Shown here: piece after piece, positions 1 to 9,930 of the stretch | Numbering within the stretch: the stretch's first letter is position 1 | Layout of the letters: every line of letters starts with the position of its first letter | NCBI GenBank assembly: GCA_013041745.1 | Contig: JABDRN010000134.1 | Span: 1-39,959 of the forward strand | Length of the DNA: 39,959 bases | Reading direction: 5' to 3' | From: Gammaproteobacteria bacterium | Lineage (GTDB): Bacteria; Pseudomonadota; Gammaproteobacteria; SZUA-229 | Notes under the pieces: model-generated | What the model was told of the DNA's origin: nothing | What the model saw: only the letters and a program-made list of their open reading frames with translations | Database searches by the model: none | Program-made: the position numbers and the translations under genes

Positions 1-76
1 TTGGGTCGTTAGCGAAGACTCCATGACCACGACGCAGCTAAGGCTCTTATTGGATCAATACAATTACCAATTATCA

Positions 77-517
77 CTAATGCGTGGGAACAAACATTAT
101 TGGATGAGAGCATTTGCTAACCATGCCATGCTCTGTATTATTCATTAAGACGCCGTACAGCTCACTATGTCTGTGACATCCTAAAATAATAAGATCAATA
201 TTCAACCGATCAGACTCATGCTGTATCGTTTTAATAGTAGCACCCTCGACCATTAGGGATGTGGCGTCTATGCTCTTATCTCGAAGGTTTTGCGCAAGCT
301 GCTGAAAAAATTCATGCTCAAGATGAAGCTCATGAGCAACCTCACGTCGTAAAATTTTATTATCAAGATTAAATGGGGCTTGCATCGATTTAGGTACAAC
401 ATGAAGCAACTTCACCTTGCTTGAAAAAGCGTTAGCCAATTCAATGGTTATTTCCATTATAGGCGATGAGATTGTAGAGGTATCAAGACTATCTATTGCC
501 ACAAGTATATTTTTCAC
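77..517 (-). CDS. Universal stress protein (UspA family)
   Basis: 146-residue single-domain protein with the UspA fold pattern: N-terminal strand KNILVAIDS, a middle LLHVVP strand, then an IILGCHRH segment and the C-terminal SKCSHPIMFVP strand. Proteins of this family are cytoplasmic and are induced by stress; many bind ATP. The usual ATP-loop pattern (G-2x-G-9x-G-S/T) is degraded: the first Gly is present in GCHRH, but the second Gly is His and the Gly-Ser/Thr pair reads Asn-Thr. Nucleotide binding is therefore doubtful. The start is GTG, preceded by a good GAGG ribosome-binding site about 10 bases upstream. It stands alone, 214 bases from ttcA, and its own promoter is likely. Family assignment is firm; the specific role is unknown. 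Confidence 0.85.
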   Translation of the reverse strand: MKNILVAIDSLDTSTISSPIMEITIELANAFSSKVKLLHVVPKSMQAPFNLDNKILRREVAHELHLEHEFFQQLAQNLRDKSIDATSLMVEGATIKTIQHESDRLNIDLIILGCHRHSELYGVLMNNTEHGMVSKCSHPIMFVPTH

Positions 518-731
518 TTTTATATATTCCTCGTTAGTTCCATATAAATGGGAATTAAGTGTGCATTCGCAAATTATATCTACGATTTAAATTAGTATTT
601 TGACCAGCATCAAGTTAAGAATAGATTTAACCACTTCATCTTATCCAGTAGCTTAAAGCACAAAGGGTTACTACTTATTTTTTCGAACGTCCGCTATTTA
701 GTCGATAACAGACTCACACCCTAATAACAAA

Positions 732-1553
732 TCACACGCCCGACAATTTCAGCAAGCCTTGAAAATCAAAAAGTGCCTCATCTAGCAGGTGTGATGGCAC
801 AACGTTCTGCAGGCTGCGCATGATGACCTCTGAACGTCCAGGATATTCCTGCTCCCAGGTTGCGATCATCTGCTTCACCACTTTTCGCTGCATGTTCTGC
901 TGTGAACCACAGAGGTTGCATGGAATGATAGGGTATTTTTTTATAGCTGCATAAGCTGCGATATCTTTTTCTCGGCACAGCGCCAGCGGCCTGATGACGA
1001 CATGTTTTTCATTATCACTTAGCAGTTTAGGCGGCATCGTTTTCAACTGGCCATTGAAGAACATATTTAGAAAGAATGTTTCGAGAATGTCATCCTGATG
1101 GTGACCTAGAGCGATCTTTGTCGCGCCGACCTTCTCAGCAAAGGAATACAAGATACCGCGACGCAAACGTGAACATAGTCCACAGGTCGTCTTGCCTTCA
1201 GGGATCTTATCTTTAACGATACTATATGTGTCCTGCTCGATGACATAATACTCGATGCCCAGTGTAGCAAGATATTCAGGCAGAACATGCTCTGGAAAGC
1301 CCGGCTGTTTCTGGTCGAGGTTGACCGCGATCAGGTCAAAAGATACCGGGGCTTTTTTCTGCAGCGCAATCAGCAGTTCCAGCAGAGTATAACTATCTTT
1401 ACCACCAGACAGGCAGACCATTACACGGTCACCGTCTGCAATCATGTTGTAACGCAAGATCGCATCGCCTGTATTATGTTTTAAACGTTTTAACAGCCGC
1501 TTCTCATCCAGCGACCCTGCCATCGGCTCAACGGTCATCGCCTGGCTATTCAT
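732..1553 (-). CDS. ttcA: tRNA 2-thiocytidine(32) synthetase TtcA
   Basis: ATP-dependent enzyme that thiolates cytidine 32 of certain tRNAs, using a [4Fe-4S] cluster. The 273-residue protein shows the PP-loop SGGKDS at residues 49-54, a CxxC pair at C124/C127 (CGLC) and a second pair at C212/C215 (CNLC). These are the cysteines of the TtcA class. The HHQDD motif near residue 151 is also typical. Length fits the family. Its ATG lies inside the 3' end of the upstream acyltransferase gene (8-base overlap), so the two are very probably co-transcribed and translationally coupled. No oddities seen. Confidence 0.96.
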   Translation of the reverse strand: MNSQAMTVEPMAGSLDEKRLLKRLKHNTGDAILRYNMIADGDRVMVCLSGGKDSYTLLELLIALQKKAPVSFDLIAVNLDQKQPGFPEHVLPEYLATLGIEYYVIEQDTYSIVKDKIPEGKTTCGLCSRLRRGILYSFAEKVGATKIALGHHQDDILETFFLNMFFNGQLKTMPPKLLSDNEKHVVIRPLALCREKDIAAYAAIKKYPIIPCNLCGSQQNMQRKVVKQMIATWEQEYPGRSEVIMRSLQNVVPSHLLDEALFDFQGLLKLSGV

Positions 1554-2499
1554 AAACTGATACCTCTCCGGGCGGTCGAGTCTGAAAATATCTCAAGGTC
1601 CACAGGTACTGGATCGGACAATGCATGATTGCAGCTTCGATAGCCTTGTTCATACTGACGCTGTCCAGCACATCATCACCACTGGGAAAGTTATTTATCG
1701 CGGGCAACAGCCTGACCGAATAACGCCTTTTTTCCAGGTCATAACATCCAACACAGGGCAGAACCACCGCATCGCAAGATTTCGTCAACCGACCCAGTAC
1801 AGGGATAGTCGCTTTCTGTACACCAAAAAAGGGCACGAAAACAGAATTCTTCTCACCCAGGTCTTCATCCGCGAGATATATCAACACATGACCGGCACGT
1901 GTCTCTCGGATTATCGGCCTGAGACCGTCATCACGAGTAAATAATTTGCCGCCGAACCATTTACCGAAACGCAGCCTGCCATTTGCAATCATCCAGTCAG
2001 CAACCGGGTTGCGCATCTGCTTGTAAGGGGCGATCGCTTTATAGTCCATAGAAATGGAAGCTGCTGCAAAATCCAGTCCGACGTTATGCGTCAACAGAAC
2101 AATCACCTTTTTTCCCTTCTCCTGGTATTGATCGATCTGCTCAAAGCCTGATGTATGCAGTCTCTTTCTTACCGACGACAGTGGCCGCCACCACAAGATA
2201 TAATAATGTAACAGGCTGCGGAACTGAGCCTGAAAGTGTTCATACACCATCGCTTCAATTTCACCCTGCTCTTTTTCGGGAAAACATAGAGTGAGATTTG
2301 TCTTGACGATGTTAAACCTTTTTTTATTTTTTCTGGCGGCAATATTTCCTATACCAGCACCAGCACGATCGACGACAGATATCGGCAATAGCGTGAAGAT
2401 AAAATAAATACCCAGCCCGATCCAGGTCAACCAGTAACGTGGATATAAAAGCGCCAGACGAAAGCGGTATCGCTCAGTATTGGATTCTTTGATACTCAT
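1546..2499 (-). CDS. Lipid A-type lysophospholipid acyltransferase (LpxL/HtrB family)
   Basis: Inner-membrane acyltransferase of the LpxL/LpxM/LpxP family, which adds a secondary acyl chain to the lipid A precursor in Gram-negative bacteria. The 317-residue protein has an N-terminal hydrophobic helix at about residues 20-42 and the catalytic HX4D motif HNVGLD at 138-143. It also has the family block [18 protein letters not shown] near 215-232, and it ends with [13 protein letters not shown], like E. coli LpxL. Whether it transfers laurate, myristate or another chain cannot be told from sequence. It follows trkH by 40 bases and overlaps ttcA by 8 bases, so it sits at the distal end of the trk operon. 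Confidence 0.9.
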   Translation of the reverse strand: MSIKESNTERYRFRLALLYPRYWLTWIGLGIYFIFTLLPISVVDRAGAGIGNIAARKNKKRFNIVKTNLTLCFPEKEQGEIEAMVYEHFQAQFRSLLHYYILWWRPLSSVRKRLHTSGFEQIDQYQEKGKKVIVLLTHNVGLDFAAASISMDYKAIAPYKQMRNPVADWMIANGRLRFGKWFGGKLFTRDDGLRPIIRETRAGHVLIYLADEDLGEKNSVFVPFFGVQKATIPVLGRLTKSCDAVVLPCVGCYDLEKRRYSVRLLPAINNFPSGDDVLDSVSMNKAIEAAIMHCPIQYLWTLRYFQTRPPGEVSVYE

Positions 2500-2539
2500 A
2501 TACTATCTTGAGCCCCCGAAGACATTGCCATGACGATGC

Positions 2540-3991
2540 TTATTTACGCCAGAATGCCGGCATCAACAGGACCAGCAAGGTAAATATCTCAAGCCGTCCT
2601 AACAGCATGGAGAAACAGAGTAACAGTTTATTAAAATCACTAAGGCTGGAGTAATTGGCACTGACTTCACCGAGCCCCGGACCCAGGTTATTGATGGTTG
2701 CAGCAACCGCCGAGAATGCGGTGATTTGATCCAGCCCGTTGAACATCAGGATCAGCATCATCAATGCGAACAATGCGACATATGCTGCGAAAAAACCCCA
2801 CACTGCATCGATGATAGAATTATTAACCGGCTGCCTGCCAACCTTTACCGTGACCTGTGCATTCGGGTGAATCAGACGCATGATCTCGCGCTGCCCCTGT
2901 TTCAAGAGCAACAAGATACGGATCACTTTGATGCCACCACCCGTCGAACCGGCACAGCCACCGATAAAACTGGCAAACAGTAACAGCACAGGAATAAAAA
3001 CGGGCCAGTTAGCATATTCCTTGGTGACAAAGCCGGAAGTGGTCGCGATCGATACCGTCTGGAATAACGCCTCCCTGAGCGCAGCCGAGAAGTCATGATC
3101 CGTGGTCTGCGTATAGAGAACATAGGTACACAGAATTGTTATGATGACCAACAGGCTGGCGTAGAGCCGAAACTCCTCATCTCGAAAAAAAGGCATCAAA
3201 CTTTTTGAACGCACAACAGTAAAATGCAGGGCAAAATTTATCGCACCTAGAAACATAAACACGATCGCTACGGCTTCTATCGCCGTACTGTCAAAATATC
3301 CAATACTGGCATCATGCGTTGAAAAGCCACCGATAGCCACTGTCGAGAAGCTGTGTGACACGGCATCGAACAGGTTCATACCGGCGATCCAGTAAGCCAG
3401 AGCACAGGCCACGGTTAATCCCAGGTAGATATACCAGAGTGCTTTTGCGGTCTCCGCGATACGAGGTGTAAGTTTATTATCTTTTACCGGACCCGGTGCT
3501 TCCGCCTTGTACAGCTGCATTCCACCGATGCCTAACATCGGCATAATAGCAACTGCTAACACGATGATACCCATGCCGCCCAGCCACTGTAATTCCTGCC
3601 GGTAAAACAGGATGCTATGCGGGAGGTAGTCCAGCCCGGTCAGCACGGTAGCACCCGTAGTGGTGAGACCAGAGATCGATTCGAACAGGGCATCAACCAC
3701 AGTGATATCCAGTTCTTCATATAGATACAATGGCAGCGCGCCGGCGATGCCCAGCACCAGCCAGAACAGCACCACGACGACGAAACCATCACGCAGACGA
3801 AGATCACTGCGCTGATTTTTCACCGGAAGGAAAAGCAGGAAACCGATACTTAATAAAAAGAGATAGCTATAAAAAAACGCATGCGCCGAACGTTCCTGAT
3901 ACAGCAGATCGATCATAGCTGGCGGTAACAGCGTAATACTGAACAGCATCAAAAACTGGCCCATGATACGTTGTATGATAGAAAAGTGCAT
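2540..3991 (-). CDS. trkH: Trk potassium uptake channel subunit TrkH
   Basis: Membrane pore subunit of the low-affinity Trk K+ uptake system. The 483-residue length equals that of E. coli TrkH. The four pore-loop filters are readable: SGLTTTGAT (about 107-115), STVAIGGF (216-223), SIATTSGF (314-321) and TINNLGPG (432-439), each followed by a hydrophobic half-helix. A GGCAGSTGGGIK stretch near 344-355 is the usual TrkH glycine-rich segment. Only 6 bases separate it from the trkA stop, so channel and regulatory subunit are made from one message. In E. coli the two genes are unlinked; in vibrios they are adjacent as here. Confidence 0.96.
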   Translation of the reverse strand: MHFSIIQRIMGQFLMLFSITLLPPAMIDLLYQERSAHAFFYSYLFLLSIGFLLFLPVKNQRSDLRLRDGFVVVVLFWLVLGIAGALPLYLYEELDITVVDALFESISGLTTTGATVLTGLDYLPHSILFYRQELQWLGGMGIIVLAVAIMPMLGIGGMQLYKAEAPGPVKDNKLTPRIAETAKALWYIYLGLTVACALAYWIAGMNLFDAVSHSFSTVAIGGFSTHDASIGYFDSTAIEAVAIVFMFLGAINFALHFTVVRSKSLMPFFRDEEFRLYASLLVIITILCTYVLYTQTTDHDFSAALREALFQTVSIATTSGFVTKEYANWPVFIPVLLLFASFIGGCAGSTGGGIKVIRILLLLKQGQREIMRLIHPNAQVTVKVGRQPVNNSIIDAVWGFFAAYVALFALMMLILMFNGLDQITAFSAVAATINNLGPGLGEVSANYSSLSDFNKLLLCFSMLLGRLEIFTLLVLLMPAFWRK

Positions 3992-3997
3992 AGCTTC

Positions 3998-5374
3998 CTA
4001 GAAAAAAGTCACGCCTACCTGGAACAGCTTTTCGACTGCATTGAACTTGCTCTTGTCCAGCAGGAAAAGGATGAGATGATCTTCATTTTCGATCACGATA
4101 TCATGATGCGCCATGATCACCTCTTCACCGCGGATGATGGCACCGATAGTCGTGCCTTCCGGCAGATCGACCTCCTCGACCGTCTTACCAACCACTTTTG
4201 AAGTTGCAGTATCGCCGTGCGCGATAGCTTCGATCGCTTCAGCCGCACCACGGCGTAAAGAGTGCACTGCAACCACGTCGCCCCGTCGCACGTGGGCAAG
4301 CAAGCCACTGATGGTGATCTGTTGCGGCGATATAGCGACATCGATACTGCCCTGACTCTCCATCAGGTCGACATAGGCATGACGGTTGATCAAGGACATG
4401 ACCTTTCTCGTTCCCAGTCTCTTGATCAGCATCGAGGATAAAATATTTGCCTCATCATCATTGGTCAGGGCACAGAAGACGTCCATCTGATCGATATTTT
4501 CTTCCAGCAACAGGTCTTCGTCCGCCGCATCACCGAGCAGGACGATTGATCTGTTCAGATCACACGACAACTCATTTGCACGCTCTTTGTTTCTTTCAAG
4601 CACTTTTACGCTGTACCTGCTCTCCAGCGCCTGCGCCAGCTGCTTGCCGATGTTTCCACCGCCGGCCAGCATGATCCGTTTGATCGGTTTATCAAGTTTG
4701 CGCATCTCAGACATGACCGCGCGGATATCTTTTGTCGCAGCAATGAAAAACACCTCATCATCAGCCTCTATGACCTGGTGACCATCCGGCACGATGCCTT
4801 TGCCACGACGAAAGATCGCTGCGACGCGTGAGTCGACGCCAGGCATATGTTTTCGCAGGTCGGATATCTCGTGACCGACCAGCGGGCCGCCATAATAAGC
4901 TTTAAGACCAACCAGCCGTGCCCGGCCATCCGCAAAATCCAGCACCTGCAGCGCACCCGGATACTCTATCAATCGCTGAATGTGATCCGAGATCAACTGC
5001 TCGGGACTGATCAGAACGTCTATCGGCAAGTGGTCTTTATTGAACAACTCTTTATATTTGAGGTACTCTCGAGAACGGACACGTGCGATTTTAGTTGGCG
5101 TATGAAACAGGCTGTGGGCGACCTGGCAGGCGACGATATTCGTTTCATCACTATTGGTAACAGCCACCAGCATGTCAGCATCACCGATACCGGCCTGTTT
5201 TAATACATCAGGATGGGACGCAAGCCCAACGACAGTCTGGATGTCCAGCCGGTCACTGAGCTCACCAAGCAATGATACATTGGTGTCGACCAGCGTAATA
5301 TCATTTGCTTCCGACGCCAGGTTCTCAGCCACACTCGAACCGACCTGACCTGCGCCTAAAATTATAATATTCAT
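3998..5374 (-). CDS. trkA: Trk potassium uptake regulatory subunit TrkA
   Basis: Cytoplasmic nucleotide-binding subunit that gates TrkH. The 458-residue protein (same length as E. coli TrkA) is an internal duplication: RCK-N domain 1 with GAGQVG at residues 7-12 and acidic D30, RCK-C domain around 145-225, then RCK-N domain 2 with GGGNIG at 238-243 and a second RCK-C domain at the C-terminus. The ATG start places the Rossmann strand at the very N-terminus, as in homologues. The upstream neighbour is rsmB with a 126-base gap, which may contain a secondary promoter. The downstream neighbour is trkH. Confidence 0.96.
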   Translation of the reverse strand: MNIIILGAGQVGSSVAENLASEANDITLVDTNVSLLGELSDRLDIQTVVGLASHPDVLKQAGIGDADMLVAVTNSDETNIVACQVAHSLFHTPTKIARVRSREYLKYKELFNKDHLPIDVLISPEQLISDHIQRLIEYPGALQVLDFADGRARLVGLKAYYGGPLVGHEISDLRKHMPGVDSRVAAIFRRGKGIVPDGHQVIEADDEVFFIAATKDIRAVMSEMRKLDKPIKRIMLAGGGNIGKQLAQALESRYSVKVLERNKERANELSCDLNRSIVLLGDAADEDLLLEENIDQMDVFCALTNDDEANILSSMLIKRLGTRKVMSLINRHAYVDLMESQGSIDVAISPQQITISGLLAHVRRGDVVAVHSLRRGAAEAIEAIAHGDTATSKVVGKTVEEVDLPEGTTIGAIIRGEEVIMAHHDIVIENEDHLILFLLDKSKFNAVEKLFQVGVTFF

Positions 5375-5500
5375 TATTGTGCCAAGTAACCCGGTAACAT
5401 GATTCGCGTAAAAATGTTTACTCGATTTTTATAACGGCAGTTTACGCTCATATATCCTGATTTTCATGCCCGTTTGGCCGATTTTACAAATCAGTTTTCT

Positions 5501-6901
5501 TCAGCCGGCTTTCTTTATGCGGCAATAATAAAAACCGTCCGCTGCATGCTCTCCGGGCAATAACTGCCGACCGTGTTCACAAGCCTCACCCCAGTCCATA
5601 TCTATACTTATTTCCCTGGCATCAGCGCTCTTTGCCAGGAAATTTTTTATCTGGTTCTGGTTCTCATCCCGAAATATCGAACAGGTGACGTATAAAAGCT
5701 CTCCACCAGGTTCCAACATCTGCCAGGCAGACATCAATATCTCAAACTGCAGCCTGATAAGTGGCTCTATATCAGTATCTCTGCGCAGGGTTTTAATATC
5801 CGGATGCCGCCGTATGACACCGCTGGCCGAACAAGGTGCATCGATCAGGATGCGGTGAAATTTCTCACCAGGCCACCACTTTTCTGGATCACGCGCATCC
5901 GCCACGATCAGTTCAGCTCTTGATCCCAGCTTGAGCCGCTGCAGGTTCTCACTGACACGCAGCATCCTCTGTTCATCGACTTCTACCGCGACCAGGCTAT
6001 CAAGCATGTGGTAACGCTCAAGTATGTGACATGTCTTGCCACCGGGTGCCGCACACAGGTCGAGCACCCGGTCACCTTCTCTGACATCGAGCAACTCAGC
6101 GATCAGCTGAGCACCCACATCCTGTACAGACAAGGCACCCTCAGAGAAGCCAGGCAGCAGACGAACATCGATACCATGAGATAATTTCAGGGCATGATCT
6201 GCCGTTGGTCGCCAGACGCTGGAAGCAGCTTCGTCAAACTCGATACCCTGCTCAGCTAACAAGCCCATGTACTGCTCAACACTGTACTGCAACTGATTAA
6301 TACGCAGCCAGAATGCTGGTCGCTGGTTATTCGCCTGCATTATCTGACGCCAATGCTGCGGCCAGTCAGCTTTGATTTTTTCCACCAGCCACTGTGGATG
6401 TGAATAGCTGGCCGAATCATCATCGATCGAGGTGATCAGCTTTTCTTTTTCACGGGTAAAATTTCTGAGTACCGCATTGACCAGGCCTGCCGCCCACTTC
6501 TTACCCGATTTTCTTACCAGCTCAACCGATTCATTGATGACCGCATAATCCGGGGTACGGCATTCCTTCATTTCATAGAGAGCCATCAGCAGGATCAGCT
6601 GAACATCGATATCCTTTGCCTTCAACGGTTTTTTTAGCAGGCAGGAGATGAAATATTCCAGCTGCCATCGCCAGCGTAATACACCGTTGACAAGCTCATT
6701 CGCCAGTCCACGGTCGCGTGAATCCTGCAGCACATCGGTAGTATGAGGCTGCACTGCCGACAAAGACTGGCCATTGAAGACCTGTCTCAAAGCCTTCAGG
6801 CCTGCACTTCGAGCGGCACTGACCTTCGATTTACTTATCTTCTTTTTAGCGCTGCGAGGCGGCAGCTTTTTGTTCTTTGCAGGATGAGAAGAGCTGTCCA
6901 C
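5501..6901 (-). CDS. rsmB: 16S rRNA m5C967 methyltransferase RsmB
   Basis: SAM-dependent methyltransferase for C967 of 16S rRNA. Domain order in the 466 residues: a Lys/Ser-rich N-terminal extension (about 1-30), a NusB-like RNA-binding domain (about 30-160) and a Rossmann methyltransferase domain. The SAM motif AAPGGKT is at 284-290. The two cysteines of the m5C mechanism are C357 in DAPCSASG and C407 in VTCS. RRHPDIK at 364-370 is also diagnostic. E. coli RsmB is 429 residues, so the extra length is mainly the basic N-terminal tail. It lies 4 bases after fmt, in the conserved def-fmt-rsmB-trkA order. Confidence 0.96.
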   Translation of the reverse strand: MDSSSHPAKNKKLPPRSAKKKISKSKVSAARSAGLKALRQVFNGQSLSAVQPHTTDVLQDSRDRGLANELVNGVLRWRWQLEYFISCLLKKPLKAKDIDVQLILLMALYEMKECRTPDYAVINESVELVRKSGKKWAAGLVNAVLRNFTREKEKLITSIDDDSASYSHPQWLVEKIKADWPQHWRQIMQANNQRPAFWLRINQLQYSVEQYMGLLAEQGIEFDEAASSVWRPTADHALKLSHGIDVRLLPGFSEGALSVQDVGAQLIAELLDVREGDRVLDLCAAPGGKTCHILERYHMLDSLVAVEVDEQRMLRVSENLQRLKLGSRAELIVADARDPEKWWPGEKFHRILIDAPCSASGVIRRHPDIKTLRRDTDIEPLIRLQFEILMSAWQMLEPGGELLYVTCSIFRDENQNQIKNFLAKSADAREISIDMDWGEACEHGRQLLPGEHAADGFYYCRIKKAG

Positions 6902-6905
6902 GGTA

Positions 6906-7865
6906 TCACTTCAATATCTGGTCGAGCAGGGAGTTAGCATTGAGAAAATCCGCCGTTGTCATCCTGCGTTTACCCTCGGCCTGTAACTCTTTGATACGCA
7001 GGACACCCTCACCTGTCAATACATCTATCCCGGAAACAGACTCGGCAATAACCTGGCCCGGATCTGCACTTGCAACTGCCTGTGCGCCTGCAAGCACCTC
7101 GGCCTGCCACAGGCGAAGTTTTGATGGTTTTCCCTTTTTATCATATTCACAAAATGCCACCGGCCATGCGTTAAACGCCCTGATTAGCCTTTCGATCTCT
7201 ACAGCTGGCTGCGACCAGTCTACCCTGGCTTCTGCCTTGTTAAGTTTGGATGCATAACAGGCATGATCATCATCCTGTTTGACGGCCTTGACTGTGTTAG
7301 CCGCGATACCGGGTAATGCCGAGATCAGGATTTCAGCACCCAGCGACATCAGTTTATCGTGCAGGCTGGAGCCGGTATCATCGGCCGCTATCTCGCATTC
7401 CGCAACGGCCAGTATATCGCCGGTATCGAGACCCTGGTCCATCTGCATTATAGTGATGCCGGTCTTTTTGTCACCCGCCTGGATTGCTCGCTGTATCGGC
7501 GCCGCGCCGCGCCAGCGCGGTAACAGCGATGCATGGATATTGATACAACCCAGCCTGGGTGCCTGCAATACTTCAACTGGCAATAGGAGGCCATAGGCAG
7601 TCACCACCATGAGATCGGCATCAAGCGACCTTAACTCCTGCTGCGCAGCCTCATCTCTTAAGGTAACCGGCTGATACACCGCTATATCATGCCTCAGCGC
7701 TTCCTGTTTCACCGGCGACATCTGCAGGTCACGGCCACGACCGGCTGGCCGGTCCGGCTGAGTATAGACTGCGACCACCTCATGCGGTGATGCGATCAAG
7801 GCCTGAAGGGCTGCGACGGAAAAATCCGGTGTACCGGCATAAATAATGCGTAGCTGATTACTCAA
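6906..7865 (-). CDS. fmt: Methionyl-tRNA formyltransferase
   Basis: Transfers a formyl group from 10-formyl-tetrahydrofolate to initiator Met-tRNA. The 319-residue protein begins with the Rossmann strand RIIYAGTPDFS. It carries the catalytic triad of the family: N109 and H111 in INIHASLLPRWRG, and D147 in QGLDTGD. The C-terminal OB-fold tRNA-binding domain covers about 210-319. Length matches E. coli Fmt (315). It lies between def (56 bases upstream) and rsmB (4 bases downstream), the standard operon in which formylation and deformylation genes are linked. Confidence 0.97.
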   Translation of the reverse strand: MSNQLRIIYAGTPDFSVAALQALIASPHEVVAVYTQPDRPAGRGRDLQMSPVKQEALRHDIAVYQPVTLRDEAAQQELRSLDADLMVVTAYGLLLPVEVLQAPRLGCINIHASLLPRWRGAAPIQRAIQAGDKKTGITIMQMDQGLDTGDILAVAECEIAADDTGSSLHDKLMSLGAEILISALPGIAANTVKAVKQDDDHACYASKLNKAEARVDWSQPAVEIERLIRAFNAWPVAFCEYDKKGKPSKLRLWQAEVLAGAQAVASADPGQVIAESVSGIDVLTGEGVLRIKELQAEGKRRMTTADFLNANSLLDQILK

Positions 7866-7921
7866 GATCTAAAACCGGTTTTATGATGTCGATATGATTG
7901 AGAAGAGTTATATAGAAGCGC

Positions 7922-8440
7922 CTACAGGGCAACACCGCGACGCTCTTCGCGCTGATGCTTGAGCAGGCGTTTCTTGATACGCTGCTGTTTTAGCGGTGAT
8001 AGATAATCCACGAACAGCTTACCTTTTAAATGGTCCATCTCGTGCTGGATACAAACGGCCAGTAATTCATCGGCCTGCAGCGTGTACTCGTCACCGTTTT
8101 GATCGAGCGCCTTCACGGTCACTTTTTCACTGCGTTTGATTGTCTCATAGATATCTGGCACTGACAGGCAGCCTTCATCACAACTCTCAGTCCCTTCTTC
8201 AGCAATGATCTGAGGATTGATCAGACACAGAGGCTGGTTTTTCTCTTCTGAAATGTCGATCACTATCACCTGCTTATGTACATTCACCTGCGTTGCCGCC
8301 AGCCCGATGCCGGGTGCGACATACATGGTCTCGAACATATCATCCACCAGCTTCTTGATAGAGGCATCCACCGTTTCTACCGGCTTCGCTACCGTCCTTA
8401 AACGTTTATCCGGGTAGTGCAGAATATCTAATATCGCCAT
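7922..8440 (-). CDS. def: Peptide deformylase
   Basis: Metalloenzyme that removes the N-formyl group from nascent proteins. All three signature motifs are present in the 172 residues: GIGLAATQ at 44-51, EGCLS at 89-93 with metal ligand C91, and HEMDH at 133-137 supplying two His ligands and the catalytic Glu. The C-terminus is basic ([18 protein letters not shown]), as in type 1 gammaproteobacterial deformylases. It is the first gene of the minus-strand operon; its promoter must lie in the divergent region 8441-8595. Confidence 0.97.
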   Translation of the reverse strand: MAILDILHYPDKRLRTVAKPVETVDASIKKLVDDMFETMYVAPGIGLAATQVNVHKQVIVIDISEEKNQPLCLINPQIIAEEGTESCDEGCLSVPDIYETIKRSEKVTVKALDQNGDEYTLQADELLAVCIQHEMDHLKGKLFVDYLSPLKQQRIKKRLLKHQREERRGVAL

Positions 8441-8522
8441 AATGTTTCTTTAAAGTTACAGTAAGTCATACCTGATAATATAGGGCAAAAATTCCCGTAA
8501 TCATCACCTATTTTATTATTTC

Positions 8523-8531
8523 TGCTACACT
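8523..8531 (+). promoter_or_regulatory. Candidate extended -10 element for the LysM-dprA block
   Basis: TGCTACACT matches an extended -10 box (TG-n-TAnAnT like) in the divergent region between def and the LysM gene. No good -35 hexamer lies at the expected distance, which is tolerated by extended -10 promoters. Assignment is by eye only; the leader to the preferred ATG would be about 135 bases. Confidence 0.25.
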
Positions 8532-8673
8532 CAGTGAAAAACTTACCTTAGTAATCGAAGTTCATCTACTAAACTATTGAGATTAGTAGCAATATTTGCC
8601 TCATATATCAGCGGATATAAAAATAGCGGGCAACACTAAGAACGAGAGCCAGAGAGTAAAAATAAAAATAAAA

Positions 8674-9864
8674 ATGAATATTTCAAATACTCCAGAAATT
8701 CGTAACATTGTACCCTTTTTTCTACTTTCAGGGCTACTCACCATTACCGTTGGTCTCACCAGTAGTTGCAGCTCATCAGAGCCGCGACCCGTAGCCATAG
8801 AAGAGCCTGCTGAAGCGACAGCTACCGCCGAGGAAACCGAGGCACCTAAAAAAGAGATCCGGGTAAAACCACAGCACCCTCGCCAGTACACCGTTAAGAA
8901 AGGCGATACTCTATGGGGCATCTCCAGTTTATTCCTGAAAGACCCATGGTACTGGCCCGAGATCTGGCAAAAAAATCAGCAGGTTGAGAACCCTCATCTG
9001 ATTTTCCCTGGTGATGTTTTGACCCTGGTATATGTCAATGGTCAACCACAGATATTGGTAAATGAGTCTCAACATAAGGAAGTGCAACAGAAGAGTGAAG
9101 ACGGCGGCTTGCCAGTTAAAAAGCTTAGCCCAAGCGTACGCACTTCACCGCTTGAAGCAAGCATACCGAGTATTCCAGGTGATGCCATCAGGCAGTTCCT
9201 GACAAAACCAAGAGTCGTCTCCAAGGAGACCCTGGACAAGGCCCCCTATATCGTAGGCAGCGAAAATAGCAACCTGATCCTGGGCAGCGATGAGCGCGTC
9301 TACATTCGAGGCGAGATCGATAAAGAGCGCGTCCGCTTCTCAGTATTCAGACCCGGCAAGGCCTTGCGAGATCCCGAGACTAATGAAACCCTTGGCTATG
9401 AAGCCATATATACCGGCGAAGTACGTATCACTGAATATGATGACCCGGCTTCTGCTGATCTAACCTATACCGAACGTGAGGTATTGATCGGAGACCGTTT
9501 ACTACCCGAAGACAGAAGCAAGATGGAAAACCTGTATTTCCCTCATGTACCGGATAGAGATGTCACCGCACAGATAATGGAATTAAACGAAGCACTGACC
9601 GGTGTCGCTCAGTTACAGGTTGTAACCATCAATAAAGGTGAACGCGACGGTATGGAAGTAGGACACCTGCTAGCAACTTATGCCAGCGGCGACACAGTGC
9701 GAGACCGCCATAACAAACGCAGCAGTAAACCGGTTAAACTACCCAATGAACGCAGCGGCCTGGTGATGATATTCAAGACCTTTGACCAGGTCAGCTATGC
9801 TATTACACTGGAATCAAAACGCGTCATCCGTAACTATGACTACCTGCACACTCCCAGGTTTTAA
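8674..9864 (+). CDS. LysM-domain envelope protein, TsaP-like
   Basis: 396 residues from the chosen ATG. The reading frame is open back to a TTG at 8596, but those 26 residues are polar, basic and unlike a leader. From the ATG the protein has a hydrophobic signal segment (FFLLSGLLTITVGL), followed by a Cys in TSSCSSSE that could be a non-canonical lipobox. A Glu/Ala-rich linker follows, then a LysM peptidoglycan-binding domain (QYTVKKGDTLWGIS ... NPHLIFPGDVL, about residues 71-119). The remaining 270 residues have no motif I can name. In Pseudomonas the gene in this position, between def and dprA, is the LysM protein TsaP, which anchors the type IV pilus secretin to peptidoglycan. A TsaP role here is inferred from synteny and domain only. 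Confidence 0.8.
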   Translation: MNISNTPEIRNIVPFFLLSGLLTITVGLTSSCSSSEPRPVAIEEPAEATATAEETEAPKKEIRVKPQHPRQYTVKKGDTLWGISSLFLKDPWYWPEIWQKNQQVENPHLIFPGDVLTLVYVNGQPQILVNESQHKEVQQKSEDGGLPVKKLSPSVRTSPLEASIPSIPGDAIRQFLTKPRVVSKETLDKAPYIVGSENSNLILGSDERVYIRGEIDKERVRFSVFRPGKALRDPETNETLGYEAIYTGEVRITEYDDPASADLTYTEREVLIGDRLLPEDRSKMENLYFPHVPDRDVTAQIMELNEALTGVAQLQVVTINKGERDGMEVGHLLATYASGDTVRDRHNKRSSKPVKLPNERSGLVMIFKTFDQVSYAITLESKRVIRNYDYLHTPRF

Positions 9865-9930
9865 ACGTAGCCGACCGACTGCCATCCAGTGGCATATCTA
9901 ATCGGAGTATATATAGTGTAATATTCACGG

